A stretch of DNA of 64,000 bases from PALSA-911 sp963743035. GTDB lineage: Bacteria; Pseudomonadota; Alphaproteobacteria; Acetobacterales; Acetobacteraceae. How positions within the stretch are numbered: the first letter of the stretch is position 1; each line of letters begins with the position of its first letter. The DNA lies in the NCBI GenBank assembly GCA_963743035.1, contig CAVUOB010000001.1, positions 62,001 through 126,000 of the forward strand. The letters run 5' to 3'. Below the pieces are notes generated by a model. That model had not been told where the DNA came from and did no database searches. It saw nothing but the letters and a program-made list of their open reading frames with translations. Positions 18,141-27,035 of the stretch are shown here, piece by piece. The translations under genes and the position numbers were made by a program.

Positions 18141-20695
18141 AGCCCGCCATCCACTTGCAGCTCGAACAGCCCGCGCTCGGGGTAGTTCGGGTCATTGTCC
18201 AGCACGAACAGTTCCAGGCGGTCGGGGACCAGAACCCCGGTGGTGAGTCCGGTCGGGTCGCCTGGCGTGGCTTCCCGCTCGAAGCGAGTAATGCTGACCG
18301 ACGCGACGCCATCGACCGCTTGGGCGCGGGCATAGAGCGGGGAGAGATAGATCGGCTGGCCGAGATTGAGATTGTCCGGATGGAACGCCCCCAGCGTACC
18401 GTCCGGCAGCACCTGGTCGCTGAAGATGCTCAGCAACACGGCTTCGACATCAGTGGCCACGTATCCGTCCTGAACGCAGACATGCATGGCGATGCGCAGC
18501 GGCACCTGCAGCGCATCCGCGACTTCGAGGTCGTACCCGGCCATGCGGTAGCCGTCGACATAGCTTTCCAGGCCGGCGATGAAGTTCGGATCGAGCATCG
18601 CGTGGTCCTCGCGCTCGATGGTCAGGAACACCGTGTGCCAGCTTCCCGTCCAACGGAAGGTGGCGGCCGCCCGGCGCACGCCCTGGTATTGGAGCGCGAC
18701 GTCGCGGTAGTCGTCCTGTGTGACCGCGCGCAGCTGGGTGCGGAACGCATAGGGCGCGGACTGGCGGACGTGGTCGATGGTCTCCGGATCGGTGCCGCCC
18801 CAGGCCGGCAGCGGATTGGTCACGCCGCTGATGAGCAGGATTGTGGCCGGATCGATGCCCGTGGTGTCGATGAGGATAAGGCTGTCGCGCCCGACATTGC
18901 CGGCGGTGCCCAGGCCGACGCGATAATTGGCGCGGAACGACGCGCCCGGCTCCGGCTGTATGCCGTTGATCCCGTCGCCGAACCGCAGGAAGGCAGTGCC
19001 GTCGCGCTCCACCTCGACGACGAAGCCAGCGGTGTCCGGCCCGATGTCTATGGTGAGCAGGTCGGCGAAGACCTGCCAGTCCTGTACCGTCCCGGCCGGG
19101 CCGGTACTGCTGGTGGAAATCGTCGCCATCGCGTCCGCCGCGGTGAATTGGGTTGCCGCGAGAGCGGAGTGGAACGGCGGGTTCGGCAGCGCCTGCGGCT
19201 CGCCGAGGAACGGGTAGGGGGCGGCGAATGTCAGCGGCGCCTCGGCCAGATTGGGCCGGAAGCGCTGGGTCGGGCGGGAGGATACGATACCGATCGCCTC
19301 CGGCATGTCTTCCAGCGGGTCGCCCAGCGTGCGTCCGTGATCGGCCAGCACGATGTTGCCCCAGGCGACACTGACCTCGGTGATCGCCGTCTGGCCATGC
19401 GCGACGTCGGTGATGCTGGAGATGCAGATCGGGAATGTCAGCGCATCTTCCGCATGCCAGGTGATGGCGGTGATCGCCGTGCCGGTGACCGGATCGGTGC
19501 CGGGCGGATCCACCGCGGTCAGCCGCACGGCCCAGCGCTTTTGCGGATCCGCGTCGTCCGGCGATCCCGTCAGCGGTCCCTTGGCCTCGGCCAGCACCAG
19601 TACCATGCCGGGCTGAAGCTGGGGATAGCTGCCCTCCAGCGTGGCACTCGTGGCACCGGGCGCCAGACAGGCGGTCCGCGCGCTCCAGTTGTACAGCGGC
19701 ATTTCCTTATGCGCGACGAACAGCGGCGGCGTATCCGCCATCGGCTCGAAGAACTGCGCGCCGGCCTGCTGAGCCTGCATGTAGGTCAGCGTGTCGCGCG
19801 GCAGGAATGGCGGAGACTGGCTGGCGAACCCGGTGCTCAGCCGCCAACGCAGGATCGTGTCCGGCACGCCCGGTATGCCCGAAGGGATTATTTTCACGCG
19901 GGGAATGCCGGCGGGAATGTCGCCGCTTACCAGCATGCGGATCCAGGCGCGGGCGTTGCAGCCCTCGCCCAACCGGTAATCCACCAGTCGCGCGTGGCGG
20001 CGGATCGAGCTGCGCAGCCGCGCGGTTCCCAGATAGGCCTCGGTCGCGATCACGTCCTGGCGGTAGCTCAGATGATCCGCGACATAGGCCAGCGCTTCGA
20101 CAATGGCGACGCCGAGATCGGCCGGATTGCGCTCCGCCCAGCCCGGCGAGAGCAGCGACATGCGATCCAGCATGACGCCCAGGAAGCCCGGATAGTCCTT
20201 GACCAGATAATCGATGATCGGCGGCGCGACGAAATCCGGCGGGCAGATCGTCATCGGCTTGCAGTCGAACTGCTTGGCGCATTCGACATGGAACACGAAA
20301 TTTACCGCGCAGAGCTGCGGATCGAAACCGGGCGGCGAGACGCCGCTGTTCGCCAGCCGCAGCCGCAGCGTATAGACAGAGAAGTCGCCGATCTCCGCGA
20401 CCACCACCGTGAGCTGATCGTCCGCGGTGCGCGTGGCCGAGACGACGGGGATCGCGGTGATCCGCTCGCCGCCCTCGATGACGATGTCGTTGGCGGTCAG
20501 CGCATCGCCGGGGGCGTTGGGTGGCACCGGATTGTTCGGCGCGTCCGGCAGGTTGAAGATGAAATGCACGACGAGCCTGGTTTCGTCGGCCGGATCGATC
20601 TCCAGGAAATCGATGCCGTTGATGAACGGATTGCCGTTGGCGTCGCGCGCGTTGCGGACCGCCTCGCGCCGATCGTCGTTGAGCCCGTCGCTCAC
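18137..20695 (-). CDS. baseplate wedge protein, gpJ-like (first copy)
   Basis: 852 residues. GTG start at 20695, chosen because it overlaps the gp25-like stop (GTGA) and because upstream sequence in frame is a shadow of that gene. Signature: PPIIDYLVKDYPGFLGVMLDRMS, LGVAIVEALAYVADHLSYRQDVIATEAYLGTA and LVDYRLGEGCNA. The J-like core comes later (AYAFRTQLRAVTQDDYRDVAL). The first 170 residues form a separate domain, shared with similar clusters, that is absent from the downstream paralogue. Structural part of the eCIS baseplate. Confidence 0.87.
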   Translation of the reverse strand: MSDGLNDDRREAVRNARDANGNPFINGIDFLEIDPADETRLVVHFIFNLPDAPNNPVPPNAPGDALTANDIVIEGGERITAIPVVSATRTADDQLTVVVAEIGDFSVYTLRLRLANSGVSPPGFDPQLCAVNFVFHVECAKQFDCKPMTICPPDFVAPPIIDYLVKDYPGFLGVMLDRMSLLSPGWAERNPADLGVAIVEALAYVADHLSYRQDVIATEAYLGTARLRSSIRRHARLVDYRLGEGCNARAWIRMLVSGDIPAGIPRVKIIPSGIPGVPDTILRWRLSTGFASQSPPFLPRDTLTYMQAQQAGAQFFEPMADTPPLFVAHKEMPLYNWSARTACLAPGATSATLEGSYPQLQPGMVLVLAEAKGPLTGSPDDADPQKRWAVRLTAVDPPGTDPVTGTAITAITWHAEDALTFPICISSITDVAHGQTAITEVSVAWGNIVLADHGRTLGDPLEDMPEAIGIVSSRPTQRFRPNLAEAPLTFAAPYPFLGEPQALPNPPFHSALAATQFTAADAMATISTSSTGPAGTVQDWQVFADLLTIDIGPDTAGFVVEVERDGTAFLRFGDGINGIQPEPGASFRANYRVGLGTAGNVGRDSLILIDTTGIDPATILLISGVTNPLPAWGGTDPETIDHVRQSAPYAFRTQLRAVTQDDYRDVALQYQGVRRAAATFRWTGSWHTVFLTIEREDHAMLDPNFIAGLESYVDGYRMAGYDLEVADALQVPLRIAMHVCVQDGYVATDVEAVLLSIFSDQVLPDGTLGAFHPDNLNLGQPIYLSPLYARAQAVDGVASVSITRFEREATPGDPTGLTTGVLVPDRLELFVLDNDPNYPERGLFELQVDGGL

Positions 20696-21054
20696 AGCGT
20701 CCACTCGAAGCTGGCGTCGGCGGTTTCGTTGGTGCTGCGCACGATGTAGCTGACGGCGATGCTCAGCGTGGAATCCTGGTTGTCGATCTGCACGTCGGCA
20801 ACCTCGATCAGATCGCCAAGCCACTGGGTCAGCGACGTCGTCGCCAACACTTTCAGGGTTGCCGCCAGCTGGTCGCTGTTCGGTGCGAACACCAGGCGCT
20901 GCAGCCCGCATCCGAAGGTCGGGCGCATCACCCGTTCCCCGGGAGAGGTGAACAGCACGCTTTCGATCAGGTCGCGCAGATGGGTCTGCGGATCGCTGAT
21001 GGCGGTCCGTCCGCGTCCGTCGATGCCGTAGGGGGAGGCGATGCTGTTGGCCAT
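20692..21054 (-). CDS. gp25-like baseplate wedge protein
   Basis: 120 residues, GPW/gp25 family. The motif FTSPGERVMRPTFGCGLQRLVF is diagnostic; the C-terminus reads VADVQIDNQDSTLSIAVSYIV. gp25-type proteins nucleate sheath assembly on the baseplate. Start ATG at 21054. The stop overlaps the GTG start of the following wedge gene. All contractile systems need this component. Confidence 0.92.
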   Translation of the reverse strand: MANSIASPYGIDGRGRTAISDPQTHLRDLIESVLFTSPGERVMRPTFGCGLQRLVFAPNSDQLAATLKVLATTSLTQWLGDLIEVADVQIDNQDSTLSIAVSYIVRSTNETADASFEWTL

Positions 21055-21056
21055 GG

Positions 21057-21380
21057 CTAGGTCCCGGTCACGCGGACCTGCGTCGAAACCACCAGCAACG
21101 GCGTTCCGGTGGGGGCGCAGATCGCCTGGCTGTCCAGCAGAAGCAGAGGCTGCCCCAGGCTGGTGACGCGCAGGCTGGAGGTGACGAACTGCGCCATCAG
21201 GCAAGGGCCGTTGGCGGCCGGCGGCGGCGGCAGCGCGCAGCCGGCGATCGTCCAGGGCCCGGTGACCGCCACGGTCGGCTGTCCGCTGACCTGCACGCGC
21301 GGATTGGGCACCAGCGGCTGGGCCTGGCCGGCGTGGGAACAGAGAACCACCGCCCCCTGATGCAGCAAGAAGCCCGGCAT
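21057..21380 (-). CDS. PAAR-like tip protein
   Basis: 107 residues, start ATG at 21380. MPGFLLHQGAVVLCSHAGQA and VSGQPTVAVTGPWTIAGCALPP resemble the PAAR-like proteins of phage-tail-like clusters, which sharpen the spike. Two bases separate its stop from the gp25 gene. Two conserved cysteines (C14 and C48) and H16 could bind metal, as PAAR tips do. This is inference. Confidence 0.78.
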   Translation of the reverse strand: MPGFLLHQGAVVLCSHAGQAQPLVPNPRVQVSGQPTVAVTGPWTIAGCALPPPPAANGPCLMAQFVTSSLRVTSLGQPLLLLDSQAICAPTGTPLLVVSTQVRVTGT

Positions 21381-21391
21381 ATGCGTCCTCC

Positions 21392-21949
21392 CTACACCAC
21401 GACCAGCGCGCCGGCATTGATGGTGACACTGGGCCCCGCCAGCACGATCGACGCGCCCTGGCCATTCTGGATGGTGATGCCGATGTCGTTCACGGCGATC
21501 GACGCCCCGGTGGAGCTCTTGATCAGGATGCCGCCGGTCGGGCCGGGAAGGTCGGATACGGTCAGGCTGTTCTGCAGCGGCGTCTGCAAGGTGATGGCGG
21601 GGACCGGTGGCGGATACAACAGGGCGATGGACGGCACTTCCGCAGTGCTGCCGTAATAGCATCCCACCCAGATCGGATAGTCCGGATCGCCCTGCTCGAA
21701 CTCGATCCACACCCCGGCGCCCAGCGGCGGCACAGTGAACAGGCCCATCTGGATGCCGCCCGCCGGAAAGCACGGCATAGCCCAGCTGGTCGGCAGCACG
21801 GTCGAAACGTCCGGCACCATCACCTGCAGCCGGCCGATCTGCATCGGGTCGATGTTGTTGATCACCACGCCGCGATACTTGCCGAAGTATTTTTGCCCGA
21901 CATCGTCGACGGAGCTGTCGCTCGCGTCGTCTTGGTATGTGTCACTCAT
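21392..21949 (-). CDS. baseplate assembly protein V / spike
   Basis: 185 residues, gpV/VgrG-like OB-fold spike. The N-terminus has YFGKYRGVVINNIDPMQIGRLQVMVPDV, then VPPLGAGVWIEFEQGDPDYPIWVGCYYG. The C-terminal 60 residues are a short beta-helix (GGILIKSSTGASIAVNDIGITIQNG). It forms the central puncturing spike below the tube. Overlaps the hub gene by 4 bases. Confidence 0.92.
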   Translation of the reverse strand: MSDTYQDDASDSSVDDVGQKYFGKYRGVVINNIDPMQIGRLQVMVPDVSTVLPTSWAMPCFPAGGIQMGLFTVPPLGAGVWIEFEQGDPDYPIWVGCYYGSTAEVPSIALLYPPPVPAITLQTPLQNSLTVSDLPGPTGGILIKSSTGASIAVNDIGITIQNGQGASIVLAGPSVTINAGALVVV

Positions 21950-23073
21950 GTCGGCACCGTCGGGAAAGTGGAGACCAGCCCGTTGCGGGTAAGCTTGAAC
22001 TGCTGGTCGTACTGGCCGCGTTTGATGTCATGGGTAACGCTCTCCACGTAATAGAGCCCGTCGAATGCCGGGCCCACGCCGCGCAGCCCCACCAGCCGGC
22101 GGGGCTTCAGGGTCTGGCCGTAGCGCATCACGTCCAGGCTGCCGGATGCCGAAACCACGTCCGAGGTCTGCGACACCTTGGCCAGGGCGATCAGGGCCGC
22201 CCGGATGGCCGAGAATTTGGCGGTGCCTTCGATGTTGACGAATTTCTTCGGGATCGGCGGGATCAGCCCGAGCGGCGGATCAAGCGGCGTCACGTCCGGG
22301 ATCGGGATCGGCAGCGGCAGCTTGGTGAAGGGGTCCTGGATCCACAGGATCGGCATCACCTTGCGGTTGTTGTCGAACGCCATCGTCAGGCTCTTGACGT
22401 TGGTCGCCGCGTCCGCATCCACCGACAGTGCCGGCTGCGGTTCGCCGACTTTGATCTGCGGCCCCCAATAAGCGATGCTGGCCCCCGGTGCGGGGCCGGG
22501 CTCGAGATAGAAGACATAGCCGACCTGTTTCGCCAGCCGGCGTATATGCTTCAGATCCGTCCCCTGCTGGCGCGGGATGCGGTCGGTCGGCAGCGGTATG
22601 TCGATGAGCACACTGGGGATCACCATCGGCACGATGCCGAACATCGCGTATTTCACCAGCGTCAGCGCCACCTGCGCCTCCGCCGGCATGGCGGGGAAGG
22701 GCAGGCCGCTGAAATCGACCCAGTCCATCACCCGGGTCAGGTCTTCGCCGATGATGGTCAGTGTCGTGTAGCCGTCCTTGTCGTCGGTGCCGACGTGATG
22801 GTCCGTCATCACGCCGTCGACCAGCACCTGAGTCTGGCCGTTCACGGTCACCACCACAACGACGCGGACCAGTGGGATCGACACGCCGCCGCCGATCAGG
22901 AACAGGGTCTGCAATGCCGAATGAACGTCGATCCGGAAATTCAGCTCGAAGCCGCTGACGCCTGTCGCGCTGCTGGTGACCTTGACCGATTCCAGCGCGT
23001 CCAGCACGTCCTTCGATACCGTGACGGGCACCGCCGGGCCGATCATCAGGGTGAGGTGCACGCCCTTGAACAT
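21946..23073 (-). CDS. gpD-like hub protein (late control D family)
   Basis: 375 residues. Family marks: SGFELNFRID, DGVMTDHHVGTDDKDGYTTLTIIGEDLTRVMD, LKHIRRLAKQVGYVFYLEPG and the C-terminal GPAFDGLYYVESVTHDIKRGQYDQQFKLTRNG. The hub connects the spike to the tube. The gene overlaps the spike gene by 4 bases and lies 6 bases after the LysM gene. Confidence 0.9.
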   Translation of the reverse strand: MFKGVHLTLMIGPAVPVTVSKDVLDALESVKVTSSATGVSGFELNFRIDVHSALQTLFLIGGGVSIPLVRVVVVVTVNGQTQVLVDGVMTDHHVGTDDKDGYTTLTIIGEDLTRVMDWVDFSGLPFPAMPAEAQVALTLVKYAMFGIVPMVIPSVLIDIPLPTDRIPRQQGTDLKHIRRLAKQVGYVFYLEPGPAPGASIAYWGPQIKVGEPQPALSVDADAATNVKSLTMAFDNNRKVMPILWIQDPFTKLPLPIPIPDVTPLDPPLGLIPPIPKKFVNIEGTAKFSAIRAALIALAKVSQTSDVVSASGSLDVMRYGQTLKPRRLVGLRGVGPAFDGLYYVESVTHDIKRGQYDQQFKLTRNGLVSTFPTVPT

Positions 23074-23079
23074 GCCGGG

Positions 23080-23442
23080 TCATCCTCCCGGTATGCCGGG
23101 CGGCAGGCTGATATTGATGAACGCGCCGACTGTCGCGGTCACGTCTTCGGGGCGGGTAGCCAGATTGGCGTCGCACAGGCGCCAGTAATAAAGCGAGTCG
23201 CCATAGGATTGCGCCGCAATGACATCCACGCGCTCCCCCTGCACGACGCGGTGGCGCTGCATGACCGCGTAATTCTGCGGCTGGGGGATGAACCGTCGCG
23301 TGACGTAGCTGATGGTGTCGCCATTCGCTGCCGGCAGGCTGGCGACCGTCAGCCCGTAATAGCGGCTTTGCATCGTGAACGCCGATTGCTGCAGTACGCC
23401 GCTCTGCAGCAATTGCTGCAGCAGGTCGGTGGATCCGCTCAT
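23080..23442 (-). CDS. LysM-like tail protein
   Basis: 120 residues, start ATG at 23442 overlapping the stop of the upstream tube-domain gene. The C-terminal half is LysM-like: HRVVQGERVDVIAAQSYGDSLYYWRLCDANL. Proteins like this stabilise the hub or tube junction in contractile systems. In many eCIS the LysM domain is fused to the CIS-tube domain; here the two are separate, overlapping genes. Confidence 0.8.
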   Translation of the reverse strand: MSGSTDLLQQLLQSGVLQQSAFTMQSRYYGLTVASLPAANGDTISYVTRRFIPQPQNYAVMQRHRVVQGERVDVIAAQSYGDSLYYWRLCDANLATRPEDVTATVGAFINISLPPGIPGG

Positions 23443-24077
23443 GTGACGCTCAATACCCCAAGTGCTGCCAGGCTGCTCAAGGCCGCACCGGCGGCGAGCT
23501 TCTCCTTGCGCTGTTGATAGGTCAGATAGATGCCGCCGCCCTTGGAGGCGAACAGCAGGTCGTCGATGCTCAGCACGCGCAGCCCGATGCTCACCTTGGC
23601 GCGGATCGGGTTGAGCGCGGAATCGAACGCCTCCTCGGTGATGCTCAATTCGGTGATGCGCACGGGAACCACGCGCTCCTTGCTCCACACGAACAGCGTC
23701 AGCGGCGCGTCCATGGGGATGATTTCCAGCGTGCCCCGCCTGGTATTGCCGTCGGCGGTCAGCAACTGAGCCGAGCTCGGATAGATGATCGTCTCCAGCG
23801 CCGCGAGCTGCGGCAGAATGCCGCTATCGGTGATCGTGGGGTCGTTGTCCGGATGTTCCATCCGGTCCGTGCCATCCAGCTCGGCGTCGAACTTGATGGT
23901 TTCGATCGGCGGTCCCTTGAGGCGCATCTGGTCGACATGCGGGCCGGATTCGGCGCCCACGCCTTGCACCTGCAGGCTGCGTGTCAGGGTTTCCGGGTTG
24001 TACTGCAGCGGAATGACCCGCAGGACCGCGGCGGTATCGAAATCGACCAGCACCAGCCCTCCCTTGATCAGTGGCAT
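23439..24077 (-). CDS. CIS tube-domain protein (Afp7-like hub adaptor)
   Basis: 212 residues. The N-terminus LVLVDFDTAAVLRVIPLQYNPETLTRSL matches the contractile injection system tube-protein N-terminal domain. The C-terminal part is beta-rich (PVRITELSITEEAFDSALNPIRAKVSI) with a short helical end. It acts as an adaptor between the inner tube and the hub. Start overlaps the stop of the 82-residue gene upstream. Confidence 0.85.
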   Translation of the reverse strand: MPLIKGGLVLVDFDTAAVLRVIPLQYNPETLTRSLQVQGVGAESGPHVDQMRLKGPPIETIKFDAELDGTDRMEHPDNDPTITDSGILPQLAALETIIYPSSAQLLTADGNTRRGTLEIIPMDAPLTLFVWSKERVVPVRITELSITEEAFDSALNPIRAKVSIGLRVLSIDDLLFASKGGGIYLTYQQRKEKLAAGAALSSLAALGVLSVT

Positions 24078-24325
24078 CAGAACAGGCTCCGGTGCACGGC
24101 GCGCGCGGTAAGCTGGCCGACCTCTCCGGAGCTTTGCCCGGCGCGCTGGAAATGCCCGGCATCGACCCGATCGGCCGGGCGCGGCGTCCTGCCGGCAACG
24201 GGCGTGCCGGCGAGCAGCGTCTGCAGCTCGGCCTGGACCGCATCGCCGATGCGCGAACGCTCGCGCGGATCGAAGCCATGCAGCACCAGCTCGTCGATCT
24301 CGACGATCATCCGGGGGCGGTTCAT
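24077..24325 (-). CDS. small conserved-looking eCIS protein
   Basis: 82 residues. The N-terminus MNRPRMIVEIDELVLHGFDPRERSRIG is protein-like and resembles small ORFs found between the DUF4255 and tube-adaptor genes of related clusters. The C-terminal half is Arg/Ala-rich without motifs. Tight 13-base spacing after the cap gene and overlap with the next gene support translation. Function unknown. Confidence 0.65.
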   Translation of the reverse strand: MNRPRMIVEIDELVLHGFDPRERSRIGDAVQAELQTLLAGTPVAGRTPRPADRVDAGHFQRAGQSSGEVGQLTARAVHRSLF

Positions 24326-24338
24326 GCGATCCGGCCTT

Positions 24339-25604
24339 TCATAAATTCACCTTGGGGCCAATGAATTGCCCGCTCGCTGGGTCCGCGCGCAGTGGGCTTT
24401 CCGCGCCATCGACGCGCACGCGAACCAGGTACTGGCCGCCGCCGACGCCACTGATCCTGAAGGTCACCGCATTCGCGGCAATATCGGCCGGCGCTGCATC
24501 GAAGCTGTAGGACGTCGGCGGCACGCCCACAGGTGGGGCCAGCTGGTTCAGCAGCAACGATACGTGCTGGGTCGCGGTCAGCACGGGATCCAGCGGCACG
24601 GTCACCGGCGTGATCCCGCCCACCGTAGGACCGACCGTGATCGGCTCGTTCGGCGCGCCGCGGATCACCGGCTGCAGGATGAACATGCCGACATTGGATT
24701 CGATGATGTTGCGTGGCGGCGGGGTGCCGATTGCCAGCTGGCGCATCACGCGCAGCGTGTTGATCCCGGCCGGCAGAGGCGGCAGCAGGATCGCGGCGCT
24801 GCCGCCGTTATGGGTCAGCGTCAGCGTCTGCGCCATGTCGGGATTGCCCGAGAACACCGCCACCACGCCCGCGCCGCCCAGATTCTGGCCGCTGATCACC
24901 ACGCGCGCGCTCGGCAACCATGGCAGGATCTGCGGAGTGACCGCGTCGATGCTCGGCTCCTGGAACGGCAGGACCGCCAGGTTCCGGGTCAGCACCGGCA
25001 GCGGCGTGCGGATCTGCGCTTCGCTCTCGATCAATACCACCGAAACGATGAAGGACACGGACGGGCGGTACTTGCCCTGCAGGGCGGTCCAGAGCTTGGA
25101 GAGCTCCTCCAGGTTCATCGGGCTCGGCGCAATCTTGATCATCTCGATCTGATCGGCGAGGTTCGCCGTCGCCAGCGCCTGGTCGATGACACTGAGCGGC
25201 GGCGGTGGCGTAAAGACATCGCGGATCTTCTGGCGATACAGGAACGGCGTCTCGTGCAATGCCTGGACGCCGAGGCCGAGCAGGATTTCCGGCGTGTAGT
25301 CCTCCGGGCCGTACGCGGTCAGCATGTAGTGCAGGTCGAGCCCGAGCGGTGGACGATCGATGCCGTCCCCGGAAGCGTTGCGCGACGGCAGCCCCACCTC
25401 GCGCCAGCCCTGATTGAAGCTGACCTGATAGAGGAAAAGATTGAGCTGTGGTCCTTCTCCGGAGTCGGTCTTCACCTTGTCGGGCGGCGAGGCGGTGGTC
25501 TGCGCGGTGCCGAGAACGCCGCTGAGGCCGGCGGCATTGACGTTGTCGTCGATGACCGACGTCAGCACGCGGGTTGCGGCGGCGATGGCCAACGCCGTGC
25601 TCAT
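24339..25604 (-). CDS. DUF4255 protein, eCIS tube/sheath terminator cap
   Basis: 421 residues. The N-terminal 190 residues form the DUF4255 (Pvc16/Afp16-like) domain: LNLFLYQVSFNQGWREVGLPSRN, LDLHYMLTAYGPEDYTPEILLGLGVQALHETP. The C-terminal half has Ig-like repeats (ARVVISGQNLGGAGVVAVFSG and VTFRISGVGGGQYLVRVRVDG). This protein caps the distal end of the tube and is one of the strongest markers that the cluster is an eCIS rather than a prophage. Start overlaps the upstream stop. Confidence 0.9.
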   Translation of the reverse strand: MSTALAIAAATRVLTSVIDDNVNAAGLSGVLGTAQTTASPPDKVKTDSGEGPQLNLFLYQVSFNQGWREVGLPSRNASGDGIDRPPLGLDLHYMLTAYGPEDYTPEILLGLGVQALHETPFLYRQKIRDVFTPPPPLSVIDQALATANLADQIEMIKIAPSPMNLEELSKLWTALQGKYRPSVSFIVSVVLIESEAQIRTPLPVLTRNLAVLPFQEPSIDAVTPQILPWLPSARVVISGQNLGGAGVVAVFSGNPDMAQTLTLTHNGGSAAILLPPLPAGINTLRVMRQLAIGTPPPRNIIESNVGMFILQPVIRGAPNEPITVGPTVGGITPVTVPLDPVLTATQHVSLLLNQLAPPVGVPPTSYSFDAAPADIAANAVTFRISGVGGGQYLVRVRVDGAESPLRADPASGQFIGPKVNL

Positions 25605-25831
25605 CGCCGTCCCTCGTTGCGGGCACGCAGATGATCGGCGAGGGACGGCCGAGGGTTACTGCGCGCCGAGGCAGCAGCCGGCGTCGGCGGCGGGGTGGTG
25701 ACAGCGCGGACATCGACGCGCCCGATCCGCACGATTACCGTGGGCGGCATGGCGGCCTCCCGCTCGGCGGCCGAAGGTTCCGCCGGCCGCCGCCGCGCCG
25801 GCGGCGGCACCGATCGTGTCACCAGCGGCAT
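25601..25831 (-). CDS. small basic eCIS-associated protein
   Basis: 76 residues from ATG 25831, which follows GAGGAACGG and clears the previous gene's stop at 25893; upstream in-frame ATGs at 25942 and 26020 are alternatives. The C-terminal segment MPPTVIVRIGRVDVRAVTTPPP followed by PSLADHLRARN is the recognisable part and resembles short proteins before DUF4255 genes in comparable loci. The linker is rich in Pro and Arg. No known function. Confidence 0.6.
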   Translation of the reverse strand: MPLVTRSVPPPARRRPAEPSAAEREAAMPPTVIVRIGRVDVRAVTTPPPTPAAASARSNPRPSLADHLRARNEGRR

Positions 25832-25892
25832 CCGTTCCTCGCCTGGCTCACGTCCGTCCTCACCGGGAATGCTGTCGAAGCCGGCCGGCCCG

Positions 25893-27014
25893 TCATGATC
25901 GCGCCCGACATGATCGCGGGGAGCGGGGGTAGGTGCGGGCATTGCCCGGTGCGATCCGGCTTTTGCCGGACGCAACGATATTGCCGTGGCGCCTGGCGCC
26001 AGGGGCGGCGGTGTGCGCATTTCCCGGGTTTGCCTGGGCGCATCGGATGGCAGCGCAGGCTTCGTCTTCCGGCAGGCGGGGGCCTTCGGGGCCGGCGCGT
26101 GCCGCCGTCTCGTCCGGGCCGGTCGCCTCTCCCAACGGATCCGGTGCTGCCTGTGGGGATCGTGCGGCGGGAACCAGCCTCTCCTCGGCTGGGTCGCCGG
26201 GCGACGTCCAATCCTGCACAGGCTCGAACCGCGCCGGCAGGACCGGCCCCAGCCTTTGCGCCGTCCCCAGGGTTCGCGCCGCGAGCAGATGGAAATAACC
26301 GGCGCTCACCCCGCGAGCTCCAGGGTACTGGTACCGCCGCGCCTCGCTGAGGCCGAGGATCTCGCGCTCGCTCCAGCCGTAGCGGCGCGCCAGCACATCC
26401 ACCTCCCGCAGCAGCCGGGCGGCCACCGCTTTCAGTTCGTCCCAGAGAAAGGCGGCGATATCCAGATCCAGGCTCCACGCATGCCCGCAGGATGGGCAAT
26501 CGAGATCGACGGTCAGCGCAGCGACACCGGCCCGCTCGGCGATTTCCGCCTCGGCCGCGGCATAGGCCGTTTCGTCCAGCGCGTCGGCGGAGCGGATGCA
26601 GCGCGTGCGAAGCAGATGCCGCGCCACTTCGACCTCGTCGCATCCGGCGATCGCGGCCAGATCCAGGCTGGTTGGCAGCCGGCATTCGATGCCGCCAGGG
26701 CCAGGCAGCGCGAACCAGCTATTGTGCTCGCCGGCCGACAGCGCGGGATCCGCATCATCGGGTGGCGTTATCGAGACCTCGACGGCGCAGCTGCATTGCG
26801 GGCAATGCGCGAAGCCCGCGATGTCCTCGCCGAACAGGCCCGCGCGGCATTGCAGCAGCAACGCGTCGCGCCGCCCGATATCCAGCCGGGCCAGATCCCG
26901 CACCGGCAGGCGGCTGAGTGCTGCGAGCATGCTGAGCGCGCGATCGACCGGATGGTCGTGGACAGCGCGCTCCCACAGGGTCAGCAATGCCTGCGCGTCG
27001 AGCCGTGCGCTCAC
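25893..27014 (-). CDS. zinc-ribbon baseplate-type protein (T4 gp26/gp51-like?)
   Basis: 373 residues. Two cysteine pairs can form a split zinc ribbon: CPQC (C71, C74) and CPSCGH (C173, C176). Then ALLREVDVLARRYGWSEREILGLSEARRYQYP, which recalls the T4-type baseplate hub assembly proteins of tail-like clusters. The last about 110 residues are Pro/Ala/Arg-rich, look disordered and may partly reflect a frame change. Sits between tube and cap genes. A role in hub assembly is inferred from position and from weak motif similarity. Confidence 0.65.
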   Translation of the reverse strand: MSARLDAQALLTLWERAVHDHPVDRALSMLAALSRLPVRDLARLDIGRRDALLLQCRAGLFGEDIAGFAHCPQCSCAVEVSITPPDDADPALSAGEHNSWFALPGPGGIECRLPTSLDLAAIAGCDEVEVARHLLRTRCIRSADALDETAYAAAEAEIAERAGVAALTVDLDCPSCGHAWSLDLDIAAFLWDELKAVAARLLREVDVLARRYGWSEREILGLSEARRYQYPGARGVSAGYFHLLAARTLGTAQRLGPVLPARFEPVQDWTSPGDPAEERLVPAARSPQAAPDPLGEATGPDETAARAGPEGPRLPEDEACAAIRCAQANPGNAHTAAPGARRHGNIVASGKSRIAPGNARTYPRSPRSCRARS

Positions 27015-27035
27015 GGCCGTTTCTCCCTTCTCCGC

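Noticed and set aside
18122..20749. Very long open frames on the plus strand opposite the eCIS genes
   Set aside because: They mirror the codons of the minus-strand genes, are Arg/Ala/Gly-rich and carry no domains. Their length comes from the high GC content.
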